From Gammaproteobacteria bacterium (lineage in GTDB: Bacteria; Pseudomonadota; Gammaproteobacteria; HTCC5015), in assembly GCA_013817245.1 (NCBI GenBank), contig JACDDA010000003.1:62001-126000 (forward strand): a stretch of DNA of 64,000 bases. Direction: 5' to 3'. Position numbers and translations under genes: made by a program. Every line of letters begins with the position of its first letter. Positions within the stretch are counted from its first letter, which is position 1. Below the pieces are notes generated by a model. It searched no databases, was not told where the DNA came from, and saw nothing but the letters and a program-made list of their open reading frames with translations. Of the stretch, positions 28,953 to 37,268 are shown piece after piece.

Positions 28953-30296
28953 TTAAAATATCCTCGCGGATTTTTCTGTTCGTATCGTATCAATCCCATT
29001 CGTATGGTCGTTGATTAATATAATGCTGGTATTTTTATTAATACGGACCATATGTTCACGCTGATAGGACATGCCATTCGGCATGGTGGATTTAATGATG
29101 ACGCGATGCTCGCCTATTTCTATAGGCAAACGCGTGATTTGAATATTCATAGGTAAACTTTGCCAGCTGCGAGTGTCTGCGGTTTCGCTTACCAAATTAA
29201 CGACTTGCGTCATCAAGCCTAATAAAGGATTGCGATCACCGACTTGATCGGCCACATTATATTTAACGACTGAACGCGCAATAATCCGCGCAATAATGCC
29301 CGCCATGCGCGCCTCCAGATTATTGCGCGCTAATTGATCGACGTTTTCTAACTCGACGGTTAACGCCGTTTGATCATCTAGCATTACGTCTGTGTTATTG
29401 ACGCTAAAGGGGCGCGACCCATAATACGGCGCGGAGATGCGAATACTTTTACTTAACGTGGGGGCAAACACCATGCTGCTGTGTTGTTGCATGGCGCTAA
29501 TAAGACCTTGATGATGCAACACCACCAATTCAGCAATATGCGGTTTATTCTCTTTAAGGAGACTTTTATTTTCTTTAGGTTTTTTATTTTCAATAAAGCC
29601 AAAAGCAGCGCGGTATTTTTTTAGCTCGTCATCACGATTCAGACGTTCACTTATTCGCAATAAATCACGCTGCAAAGGTTCGGGAGTAGATTGTTCATTA
29701 GCTTGGTAAATCTCGTAACTTTGTCGATAAGCGATCAATGCATCATTGAGTTCATTATTGGCTTCGTAAACAATACCCGCGAGATAACGCACAAATGCTG
29801 AAGCTTTAATGCCTTCAACATTATTACTTGTATTCCATTCTTGCATTTTGACATTGGCTTGCAGCATTTCTACGCGAGCGCCAGCCCAATCGCCTAAATC
29901 AATATAGTTCAGTGCTTTATAAGCATAAACATATAAACGTTCATAAGGCTGGCCAGCGTAACTACCGGTTTGATCATTGATTACTAATGTGCCAATATTT
30001 TCCGTAACGCTAAAGGATTCTAAATCGTCCATGTGACGCTTAGCTTTTTCTAAAGCCGTATTGCTGGCGGCAAGCTCTCCATTTAATCGCAACACTAAGC
30101 CCATATTCAAATCATACAACACGCGATCATCACCACTGGGTGGATGTGTGCGCAAGTAATCTAAGGCTTGAGAAGCATCGCCATTATTTAACAGCTGACG
30201 AAAATCTTGAGTGCGGGTGGAATAGCTAGCGCATGCGCTCAATGTTAGATTGAGTGCAGCCATTATTACTAGCCACAGAGATTTCTGCTGCAACAT
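28953..30296 (-). CDS. COG3014-family TPR-like lipoprotein
   Basis: The 447-residue protein has a signal sequence with lipobox LSAC (LNLTLSACASYS). Helical repeats follow, suggesting TPR folds (ALDYLRTHPPSGDDRVLYDLNMG; LGDWAGARVEMLQANVKMQEW), then a beta-rich C-terminal half. It belongs with COG3014 proteins of unknown function that accompany LpoB. A GTG one codon upstream (30299) is an alternative start. It lies 21 bases after lpoB and abuts the LPP20 gene, so the three probably form one transcript. Confidence 0.78.
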   Translation of the reverse strand: MLQQKSLWLVIMAALNLTLSACASYSTRTQDFRQLLNNGDASQALDYLRTHPPSGDDRVLYDLNMGLVLRLNGELAASNTALEKAKRHMDDLESFSVTENIGTLVINDQTGSYAGQPYERLYVYAYKALNYIDLGDWAGARVEMLQANVKMQEWNTSNNVEGIKASAFVRYLAGIVYEANNELNDALIAYRQSYEIYQANEQSTPEPLQRDLLRISERLNRDDELKKYRAAFGFIENKKPKENKSLLKENKPHIAELVVLHHQGLISAMQQHSSMVFAPTLSKSIRISAPYYGSRPFSVNNTDVMLDDQTALTVELENVDQLARNNLEARMAGIIARIIARSVVKYNVADQVGDRNPLLGLMTQVVNLVSETADTRSWQSLPMNIQITRLPIEIGEHRVIIKSTMPNGMSYQREHMVRINKNTSIILINDHTNGIDTIRTEKSARIF

Positions 30297-30317
30297 CACG
30301 AAGGCGGTTGAGGAAAA

Positions 30318-30947
30318 TTACAAACGTACGCGTTTTTTAGAAACCGCTTTTTTGATTTTCTTTTGTCCTACCCAAACAATTTTATTATCTTTCAGGCTAA
30401 TCAAGGTTAGATCAACTTGATAAAAACGCGTTTGTTCTTTAGCAACGGCATCGATGATGCTGTTGATGCTACCCTTTAACATAAAGTCGGCACCGATTTC
30501 TTGGCCTGCCGCTTTACGCGTCGCTTCTGTCGCGTGAATATCTTGTTCTTGACGTTCTTCACGTAACTCATTGCGTGAGTTTTTATTAGCAACAAAATCT
30601 ACTTCGCCGGAATTAATTAAAGCACGCGCCATATCATTAACAAAGGTTTCAACATTGACGTGTTCGTGGCTTTTATTATCTATCGTGCCGACAATCACGG
30701 TTGGATTGCGGCGATTGCTATTAGTAAACTGCATCACCCACGGATGTGACAGCGCATCTTTAATCATTTCTTCAGCAACAAGGCGTGAATCGGTGTCGTT
30801 CCAATCACCGCTTAAATCGGTCGTTGAGTTAGCGTCGATACGCTCAACTTTGCCCGCGCAGCCGCTTAATCCGATGCTGAGCAAGCCTACCAAACCTATA
30901 ATTGCAAACGCGTACTGATACTTACTGCCGTGTGTTGTTTGTTTCAT
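30318..30947 (-). CDS. lpoB: LpoB-like penicillin-binding protein activator
   Basis: The 209-residue lipoprotein has lipobox LSGC after a hydrophobic leader. An LpoB domain follows, with EEMIKDALSHPWVMQF, NPTVIVGTIDNKSHEHVNV and the C-terminal FYQVDLTLISLKDNKIVW. In E. coli, LpoB is an outer-membrane lipoprotein that reaches through the peptidoglycan to activate PBP1B. The Pro-rich linker of E. coli LpoB is short or missing here, so reach and partner may differ. It is first of a three-gene lipoprotein operon and diverges from mtaD. Confidence 0.83.
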   Translation of the reverse strand: MKQTTHGSKYQYAFAIIGLVGLLSIGLSGCAGKVERIDANSTTDLSGDWNDTDSRLVAEEMIKDALSHPWVMQFTNSNRRNPTVIVGTIDNKSHEHVNVETFVNDMARALINSGEVDFVANKNSRNELREERQEQDIHATEATRKAAGQEIGADFMLKGSINSIIDAVAKEQTRFYQVDLTLISLKDNKIVWVGQKKIKKAVSKKRVRL

Positions 30948-31116
30948 CTTGATGCCTTTGCGATGCCGTGGGGATATTAGGAAGCCGAGCTTGTAGCACG
31001 ATAAAATATTTAACGTAGAAACTCCACTATAACGATGAATTGATGCGCGGCATGCCGAAAAATTCCCATCCCTGCTGCTTCACGGTAAACTTGCCCGCCG
31101 TTATTGGGAAGCTGCT

Positions 31117-32439
31117 ATGACCATCGTAATTGATACCTTAATTAAAGCGCGCTGGGTAATTCCCGTTGAACCCATTGGCGTGGTGCTCGAGCATCATGCA
31201 CTGGTGCTGCAAAGTGGTCGTATTATCGATATTTTGCCCAGCGATGAAGCCGAACGCATGTATGTGGCGAGACACATTCACGATTTACCTCACCATGCGG
31301 TGTTGCCGGGTTTTATCAACGCGCACACCCATGTACCGATGACCTTATTTCGCGGCATGGCCGACGATTTACCCTTGATGGACTGGCTGCAAAACAAGAT
31401 TTGGCCAGCTGAAGCGGAATGGGTAAAACCCGATTTTGTCGCCGATGGCGCTCGTTTGGGCATCGCCGAAATGCTGCGCGGCGGCACGACTTGTTTTGCT
31501 GATATGTATTTTTATCCTGAAATCGTCGCTCAAGTCGTACGTGATAGCGGTATCCGCGCTTGCCTCGGCACGCCGGTTTTAGATTTTCCCACCGCCTGGG
31601 CGCAAAACTCAGATGAGTACATTAGCAAGGGCTTGGCTTTACACGATGAAGTTCACAACGACGCACTGTTGACGACCTTGTTCGGTCCACATGCGCCTTA
31701 TACGGTCTCTGACGAACCCTTTCGGAAATTGCTGACCTACGCCAACGAACTGGATATTCCTATTACTTGTCACGTGCACGAAACCGCGTTTGAAGTCGAA
31801 CAAGCGGTGGCGCAAAGTGGCCAACGTCCATTGGCCCGTTTACATGCGCTCGGTTTATTGTCTAGCGGTTTTGCGGCGGTGCATATGACCACGCTCACTG
31901 ATGAAGAAATTGCGTTGTTAGCGAGTACCGGCACACATGTGGTGCATTGCCCGGAATCAAATCTAAAATTAGCCAGCGGCTTTTGTCCGGTGGCAAAATT
32001 ACTCGCGGCGGGCGTTAATGTTGCGCTAGGTACGGATGGCGCCGCCAGTAATAATGATTTAGATATGCTCGGCGAAATGCGCACTGCGGCGCTGTTAGCA
32101 AAAACCGTCGCACAAGATGCAACCGCAGTACCAGCCGCGCAAGCTTTACGCATGGCAACTTTAAATGGCGCTAAAGCATTAGGTTTAGGTGATATCACCG
32201 GCAGTTTGGAAGCAGGCAAAGCAGCCGATATTATCGCGATTAATTTAGATCATTTACGCACGCAACCACTGTACGATCCGATTTCTCAAATTGTGTATGC
32301 CGCCAGCAGCGATCAAGTATCCGATGTTTGGATTGCCGGCAAACACGTTTTACAAAATGCTCAACTCACAACGTTAGATGAAACTCAAATCAAACAACGC
32401 GCAAGTGAATGGCGAGCGCGCATTTACACGCCGGCGTAA
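31117..32439 (+). CDS. mtaD: 5-methylthioadenosine/S-adenosylhomocysteine deaminase
   Basis: This 440-residue TRZ/ATZ amidohydrolase has metal ligands visible in INAHTHVPMTLFRG, CHVHETAFE and ALGTDGAASNNDLDM, and the substrate motif HCPESNLKLASG. MtaD deaminates methylthioadenosine to methylthioinosine, which leads to the substrate of MtnA after phosphorolysis. The Pseudomonas orthologue sits next to mtnA; here both occur but 11.5 kb apart. GGGAAG lies five bases before the ATG. It is the first gene of the plus-strand run to ubiG. Confidence 0.92.
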   Translation: MTIVIDTLIKARWVIPVEPIGVVLEHHALVLQSGRIIDILPSDEAERMYVARHIHDLPHHAVLPGFINAHTHVPMTLFRGMADDLPLMDWLQNKIWPAEAEWVKPDFVADGARLGIAEMLRGGTTCFADMYFYPEIVAQVVRDSGIRACLGTPVLDFPTAWAQNSDEYISKGLALHDEVHNDALLTTLFGPHAPYTVSDEPFRKLLTYANELDIPITCHVHETAFEVEQAVAQSGQRPLARLHALGLLSSGFAAVHMTTLTDEEIALLASTGTHVVHCPESNLKLASGFCPVAKLLAAGVNVALGTDGAASNNDLDMLGEMRTAALLAKTVAQDATAVPAAQALRMATLNGAKALGLGDITGSLEAGKAADIIAINLDHLRTQPLYDPISQIVYAASSDQVSDVWIAGKHVLQNAQLTTLDETQIKQRASEWRARIYTPA

Positions 32440-32444
32440 CGATT

Positions 32445-33170
32445 ATGCACAACAATGTATTAGCAGAAGAACTCGCAAAATTTAGTCAACCGCTGGAAGA
32501 GTGGTGGGAATTAGACGGTGCGTTTAAAACGCTGCACGAAATTAATCCACTGCGTTTACAGTTTATTGCATCTCAAATGGGCATGCGCACCGGTTTTCAC
32601 GGTTTGCGCATTTTAGATGTGGGTTGTGGTGGCGGAATTTTAAGCGAAGCCATGGCGTTGCAAGGTGCGCAAGTAACCGGCATCGATTTAGCGGAAGGCG
32701 CCTTACACGCGGCGCGAGAACACAGCAACGCTCTCATTCAACAACAAAATCTAAAACTTGATTATCAACTTGAAAGCGTAGAAACGCATAGTGTCACGCA
32801 TGTTGCGCATTATGACGTGATTACCTGCATGGAAATGCTGGAACACGTCCCTGACCCGGCTGCGATTATTGTCGCGTGTGCGCAGGCGTTAAAACCCGGC
32901 GGTCATTTATTTTTATCTACGTTAAATCGCACACCCAAAGCTTTTTTACTCGCCATCATCGGCGCGGAATATTTATTATCTTTAGTGCCACGCGGCACGC
33001 ACACTTATAATCAATTTATTCGTCCGGCTGAATTAAGTCGTGTCGTGCGTCAACAAGGTTTGCACGTACAACAACTGAGCGGTTTACATTACGATCCACT
33101 CACGCATATTCATCGTTTGAATAACGACGTGTCGGTTAATTATTTATTACACGCTGTTAAAGCCTCATGA
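32445..33170 (+). CDS. ubiG: Ubiquinone biosynthesis O-methyltransferase
   Basis: UbiG performs both O-methylations of ubiquinone synthesis with S-adenosylmethionine. From the ATG at 32445 (MHNNVLAEELAKF) it has 241 residues, with SAM motif ILDVGCGGGILSEAMA, CMEMLEHVPDP and the family end GLHYDPLTH with NYLLHAVK. The frame is open 36 bases further upstream into mtaD, but UbiG length favours this start. It overlaps the next gene by four bases (ATGA). Confidence 0.95.
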   Translation: MHNNVLAEELAKFSQPLEEWWELDGAFKTLHEINPLRLQFIASQMGMRTGFHGLRILDVGCGGGILSEAMALQGAQVTGIDLAEGALHAAREHSNALIQQQNLKLDYQLESVETHSVTHVAHYDVITCMEMLEHVPDPAAIIVACAQALKPGGHLFLSTLNRTPKAFLLAIIGAEYLLSLVPRGTHTYNQFIRPAELSRVVRQQGLHVQQLSGLHYDPLTHIHRLNNDVSVNYLLHAVKAS

Positions 33171-33823
33171 TTGATACTTTATTATTTGATCTTGACGGTA
33201 CCTTAATTGATACCGCGCCTGACATGGTCGGCACGCTAAATTTTTTATTAGCTAAACATGGTCAAGCACCCTTGCCTTACGATATTGTCCGCGTACATGT
33301 TTCTCAAGGCAGCTTAGCCTTGGTAAAACTGGGTTTTGGTGATGCACTATCCGAAAATCAAATACGCACTTTGCAACAAGAATATTTGGATACTTATTTA
33401 GAACACATTTGCGATAGCTCTACCGTGTTTAGTCATGTTGCAGAATTAATGCCGCAGCTTGCAACTTTAGGTTTGCAATGGGGCATCGTTACCAATAAAC
33501 CCGGTTGGCTCACCGATGCTTTGCTTAAAGCGATAAAATTACCCTGGCAACCACAATGTATCGTTAGCGGCGATACGTTGGCCGTACGCAAACCTCATCC
33601 AGAACCCTTATTACATGCGTGTAAATTAATTCAGCGTCAACCATCACAATGTGTATTTTTAGGCGATGACATTCGCGATGTGCAAGCGGGTAATGCAGCG
33701 GGCATTCCTACTTTAATCGCGTTGTATGGTTATATTGATGCAAACGAGCCCACCGATAGCTGGGGTGGCGCCGGTTATTTACACAAAGCTACCGATGTAC
33801 TCGACTGGCTAAAACAACAATGA
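33167..33823 (+). CDS. HAD-family phosphatase, phosphoglycolate (Gph) or MurNAc-6-phosphate (MupP) type
   Basis: The 218-residue HAD hydrolase has nucleophile motif FDLDGTLIDTAPDM, motif II Thr in GIVTNKPGW, the Lys of motif III in RKPHPEPL and motif IV FLGDDIRDVQAGNAAG, with a helical cap domain. By sequence class it would be called phosphoglycolate phosphatase. Its position directly after ubiG is, however, the place of MupP in Pseudomonas, where it dephosphorylates N-acetylmuramic acid 6-phosphate in wall recycling. I leave the symbol open. It overlaps both ubiG and rmuC by four bases. Confidence 0.88.
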   Translation: MIDTLLFDLDGTLIDTAPDMVGTLNFLLAKHGQAPLPYDIVRVHVSQGSLALVKLGFGDALSENQIRTLQQEYLDTYLEHICDSSTVFSHVAELMPQLATLGLQWGIVTNKPGWLTDALLKAIKLPWQPQCIVSGDTLAVRKPHPEPLLHACKLIQRQPSQCVFLGDDIRDVQAGNAAGIPTLIALYGYIDANEPTDSWGGAGYLHKATDVLDWLKQQ

Positions 33824-35049
33824 ATATCGATTTATGGATAGGTATTGTTATCGGTTTATTAGCTGGCGGATTATTTGCTGCTTGGCGCGGCATGCAGCTA
33901 AAACATCAGCACTCTCTTGAACGCAGTCAACTAGAAGCTAAAATCACCGCACAAACCGATATCGCTCATCAATTTTCGCATTTATCAGCACAAGCTTTAA
34001 AAAACAATAACGACAATTTTTTAAAATTGGCTGAGGAAAATTTTCGCAAGCATGAAATCCAAGCAAAGCACGAATTAGACAAAAAAGAAAAATCTATCGA
34101 AGAATTATTAAAGCCCGTTAAAGAAGCGTTAGTTAAAACCGAAATTCAATTACGAGAAATTGAAAAAGATCGAAAACACAGTCTCGGCGCGGTTGAACAA
34201 CATCTTAAAAGCGTGGCCGAAAGCCAAGCTAGATTACAACAAGAAACGCGTAATCTAGTTAATGCTTTACGCAAACCGCAAGTGCGTGGCCAATGGGGTG
34301 AAGCAACATTAAAACGTATCGCCGAATTATCTGGCATGGTGGAATATTGTGATTTTCACGAACAAATCAGCGTTGATTCCGAACAAGGTCGGCAACGACC
34401 AGATATGATTGTGCGCATGCCCGACCAACGTGAATTAATTGTCGACGCTAAAACACCGTTAGATGCTTATCTCAGCGCCATAGAAGCACAAACTGATGCT
34501 GATAAGCAGACGTTTTTATTAAAGCATGCCAGCAATATTCGCAGTCACATAAAAAGCTTAGCCAGCAAATCTTATTGGTCGCAATTTAAAAACTCGCCTG
34601 ATTATGTAATCCTGTTTATTCCTGGCGAACAATTTTTATCAGCGGCATTAGAACAAGATTATGACTTAATGGATTACGCCTTGAGCAATCGCGTGATCTT
34701 AGCTACGCCGACTACACTCATTGCTTTATTACGCGCCGTTGCTTTTGGATGGCGTCAACAAGCGGTCGCCGCTAATGCAGAACACATTCAACAATTAGGC
34801 GTAGAACTATATAACCGCTTAAGCACTTTCACTGGCCACTTAAGCAAATTAGGTCGGCAATTACGCAGCAGCGTCGAAAGTTATAACAATAGCGTAGGTT
34901 CATTAGAAAACAGCGTATTACCCGGCGCACGTAAATTTACTGAACTGGGCGTTGAACAGAAAAAATCTTTAGAAGATTTAAGCAGTATCGATATCACGCC
35001 ACGCTCTCCTATTAGTAATTTATCTGTGGATGATGAAAAATCCGTATAA
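33820..35049 (+). CDS. rmuC: RmuC-family DNA recombination protein
   Basis: The 409-residue protein has an N-terminal membrane helix (about 5-20), a long coiled coil (about 30-150), and then the conserved nuclease-like domain: VRGQWGEATLKRIAELSGM, RPDMIVRMP and IVDAKTPLDAY, with the PD..D.K arrangement. In E. coli, RmuC limits inversions at short inverted repeats; its biochemical activity is not firmly shown. It overlaps the upstream phosphatase (ATGA) and is followed by the YciK-like gene after 77 bases. Confidence 0.93.
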   Translation: MNIDLWIGIVIGLLAGGLFAAWRGMQLKHQHSLERSQLEAKITAQTDIAHQFSHLSAQALKNNNDNFLKLAEENFRKHEIQAKHELDKKEKSIEELLKPVKEALVKTEIQLREIEKDRKHSLGAVEQHLKSVAESQARLQQETRNLVNALRKPQVRGQWGEATLKRIAELSGMVEYCDFHEQISVDSEQGRQRPDMIVRMPDQRELIVDAKTPLDAYLSAIEAQTDADKQTFLLKHASNIRSHIKSLASKSYWSQFKNSPDYVILFIPGEQFLSAALEQDYDLMDYALSNRVILATPTTLIALLRAVAFGWRQQAVAANAEHIQQLGVELYNRLSTFTGHLSKLGRQLRSSVESYNNSVGSLENSVLPGARKFTELGVEQKKSLEDLSSIDITPRSPISNLSVDDEKSV

Positions 35050-35126
35050 CTTATCTTGTTAAACATTATTAGCAACGATCTACCCACTTAGCCAAATTTA
35101 TTTATAAACATATAGAGATTCTTAGA

Positions 35127-35882
35127 ATGACGAACGAGCACAAAAAATTACAACAAGATCGCGTTATATTAGTTGCCGGCGCCGGCGATGGATTAGGTCG
35201 CACTCTAGCGCTGCAGTTAGCGAATGAAGGCGCGACGGTTTTATTGCTGGGTAAACACAAACATAAATTGAATCAAGTCTATGATCAAATTATTTCTAAG
35301 GGTGGCGCACAACCCGTAAGCATTCCCTTTGATTTAGAAAAACAGCCAGAAGCTGCGTATGGACAACTAGCCACTATGATTAACGAATCTTTTGGACGAC
35401 TTGACGGGTTTGTTTACACGGCAACGTGGTTAGGCGCATTAACACCGGTGCGTTATTACGATCCTGGTGTGTGGCATAAAAGCATCCAAATAAATTTACA
35501 CGCACCTTTTTATTTAGTGCGTTCTTTATACGAATTATTTATGCAAAGCGCGGCCGCGCGTTTAGTTTATGTCAGCCATGATTTTAATCAAAGCGCCTAT
35601 TGGGGTGCTTATGGCGCAGCAAAAATGGGGATGGAAAATTTATTTAAAAGTATCGCCGCAGAAAATCAAAACACTCAGTTAACAGCGAATATTTTTCGTC
35701 CAGGTGCCATGCAAACACCAACACAATCACATGGCTATCCTGGTTTAGATCAAACCCTATTGCCCACGGCTGATGTTATCGCTGCGCAATTATTGCCTTT
35801 ATTACTTAGCACACACACAAACAATGGACACATTATTAGCGCACAGGCAGCGGAATTAAAGACCGTACAGAACACGCATTAA
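35127..35882 (+). CDS. YciK-like short-chain dehydrogenase/reductase
   Basis: This 251-residue SDR has the cofactor motif VAGAGDGLGRTLA and the catalytic Tyr-Lys pair in YGAAKMGMENLFK, with a preceding serine near NQSAYW. YciK-type proteins are close neighbours of ubiG and mupP in Pseudomonas. Their substrate is unknown. The usual NAG motif is changed (YTATW in place of NNAG), which departs from the canonical SDR. It converges on metZ with a 26-base gap. Confidence 0.85.
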   Translation: MTNEHKKLQQDRVILVAGAGDGLGRTLALQLANEGATVLLLGKHKHKLNQVYDQIISKGGAQPVSIPFDLEKQPEAAYGQLATMINESFGRLDGFVYTATWLGALTPVRYYDPGVWHKSIQINLHAPFYLVRSLYELFMQSAAARLVYVSHDFNQSAYWGAYGAAKMGMENLFKSIAAENQNTQLTANIFRPGAMQTPTQSHGYPGLDQTLLPTADVIAAQLLPLLLSTHTNNGHIISAQAAELKTVQNTH

Positions 35883-35908
35883 CTTTTTCCAGTTAACACG
35901 ATTTTTAT

Positions 35909-37105
35909 TTAAGCAAAACCTGCTTGTAAATCTTTAATAATATCTTCCGCAGTTTCTAAACCTACGGCGATTCTAATTAAACCTTCAGTAATACCTGCGG
36001 CGGTTTTTTCTTCTGGGCTTAGTTTAGCGTGCGTCGTTGTTGCGGGATGAGTGATAGTAGTTTTTGCATCACCTAAGTTCGCTGTAATCGACAGCATACT
36101 GGTGCTGTCAATGACTCGCCAAGCCGCGTCACGCCCGCCTTTCATTTCAAAAGAAACAATGCCACCAAAACCACTTTGTTGTTGTTTGGCTAACTCATGT
36201 TGTGGATGCGATCGCAAGCCAGGATAAAACACGCGGCTTATTTGCGGCTGCGTTTCTAGCCATTGCGCAACTTGCAAGGCATTATGACTATGCGCCTCCA
36301 TCCGAATGCGCAACGTTTCCATGCCATTAATAAAAACCCAAGCATTAAACGGACTCATGCTAGGCCCTGCCGTGCGCAAAAATCCAAAAATCGTTTCGCC
36401 TACTATTTTTGCAGAACCGACGACCGCGCCGCCAATAGCACGACCTTGACCATCTAAATATTTAGTGGCCGAATGAATCACAATATCTGCACCTAATGTT
36501 AATGGCTTTTGCAAAGCGGGCGAGCAAAAGCAATTATCCACTACTAACAAGCAACCATACTCATGCGCAAGATTCGCTAATGCACGCACATCCGCGATTT
36601 CAGTCAAAGGATTAGAAGGCGTTTCAAGATACAAAAATTTAGTGTTTTTTCGAATCGCTTTGCGCCACGCGTCAAGATCAATCAACGGCACATAACTGAC
36701 TTCAATGCCGTAGCGCGGCAAATATTTATTAAACCATTGCGCAGTAGCGCCGAATACGCCACGCGAACTAACAATATGATCACCTTGTTGCAATAAGGCC
36801 AAACAAGTTGAACTAATGGCCGACATGCCAGAAGCAAATGCTACACAGCTCTCACCTTCTTCTAATATGGCTAAGCGTTTTTGAAACGCGGTAATCGTAG
36901 GATTACTAAAGCGTGAATAAACATAGCCACTTTCCACGCCGGAAAAACGATTCGCGGCTTGTTCAGCTGAATCAAATACAAAACTAGACGTTGTATAAAT
37001 AATTTCAGAATGCTCGCCAAACTGACTGCGCACTTGTCCAGCACGCACCGAGCGGGTATCAAACCCCCATTGACTTTCAATTTCTTGCTGTTCTTTTTCA
37101 GACAT
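35909..37105 (-). CDS. metZ: O-succinylhomoserine sulfhydrylase
   Basis: MetZ makes homocysteine directly from O-succinylhomoserine and sulfide. The 398-residue PLP enzyme shows SGYVYSRFSNPT, FASGMSAISS, LVVDNCFCSPALQKP and the PLP lysine in VIHSATKYLDGQGR. I chose the ATG at 37105 (MSEKEQQE), with AGGA eight bases upstream, over the ATG at 37114. MetZ is favoured over cystathionine gamma-synthase by overall resemblance, by Pseudomonas-like position before purF, and by the SAM-responsive leader just upstream. Confidence 0.93.
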   Translation of the reverse strand: MSEKEQQEIESQWGFDTRSVRAGQVRSQFGEHSEIIYTTSSFVFDSAEQAANRFSGVESGYVYSRFSNPTITAFQKRLAILEEGESCVAFASGMSAISSTCLALLQQGDHIVSSRGVFGATAQWFNKYLPRYGIEVSYVPLIDLDAWRKAIRKNTKFLYLETPSNPLTEIADVRALANLAHEYGCLLVVDNCFCSPALQKPLTLGADIVIHSATKYLDGQGRAIGGAVVGSAKIVGETIFGFLRTAGPSMSPFNAWVFINGMETLRIRMEAHSHNALQVAQWLETQPQISRVFYPGLRSHPQHELAKQQQSGFGGIVSFEMKGGRDAAWRVIDSTSMLSITANLGDAKTTITHPATTTHAKLSPEEKTAAGITEGLIRIAVGLETAEDIIKDLQAGFA

Positions 37106-37125
37106 TTTTTTCATCCTACACAAAC

Positions 37126-37154
37126 AAAAAAACCTGCTTAGCGAAGCAGGTTTT
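37126..37154 (-). terminator. Regulated intrinsic terminator in the metZ leader
   Basis: The arms AACCTGCTT and AAGCAGGTT (plus-strand 37131-37139 and 37144-37152) pair perfectly around a 4-base loop. On the minus strand a run of seven T follows (A-run 37126-37132). It lies 21 bases before the metZ start and directly after a SAM-II riboswitch, so it acts as the expression platform and also closes mtgA transcripts. Confidence 0.92.
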
Positions 37155-37164
37155 GAAATGTGAC

Positions 37165-37226
37165 CAACCTTGCTTTAGCTGCATTTTTATTGCGCCCGCA
37201 AGCTGAAATTTATCAAATCGGCGCCA
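37165..37226 (-). promoter_or_regulatory. SAM-II (SAM-alpha) riboswitch upstream of metZ
   Basis: Read on the minus strand, P1 pairs GCGCC (37220-37224) with GGCGC (37192-37196). The loop carries the conserved GATTTG and CTTGC. After P1 come AATAAAAATGCAGC and GCTAAAGC (37172-37191). These match, in order, the conserved parts of SAM-II aptamers as I remember them (GAUUU, UUGC, GAUAAAU, GCUAAA). Pseudoknot P2 can form between GCTT (37200-37203) and AAGC (37172-37175), or in a shifted CTTGC/GCAAG register. High SAM should favour the terminator just downstream and lower metZ expression. Confidence 0.87.
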
Positions 37227-37230
37227 CAGG

Positions 37231-37259
37231 AAAGTAGCGCAGATAAACCCTGAAGTCAA
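37231..37259 (-). promoter_or_regulatory. Sigma-70 promoter of metZ
   Basis: On the minus strand TTGACT (37254-37259) and TACTTT (37231-37236) are separated by exactly 17 bases. The predicted start falls just before riboswitch stem P1. It lies in the mtgA-metZ spacer, 10 bases past the mtgA stop codon, so metZ has its own transcript. Confidence 0.75.
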
Positions 37260-37268
37260 CTCGCTGCG

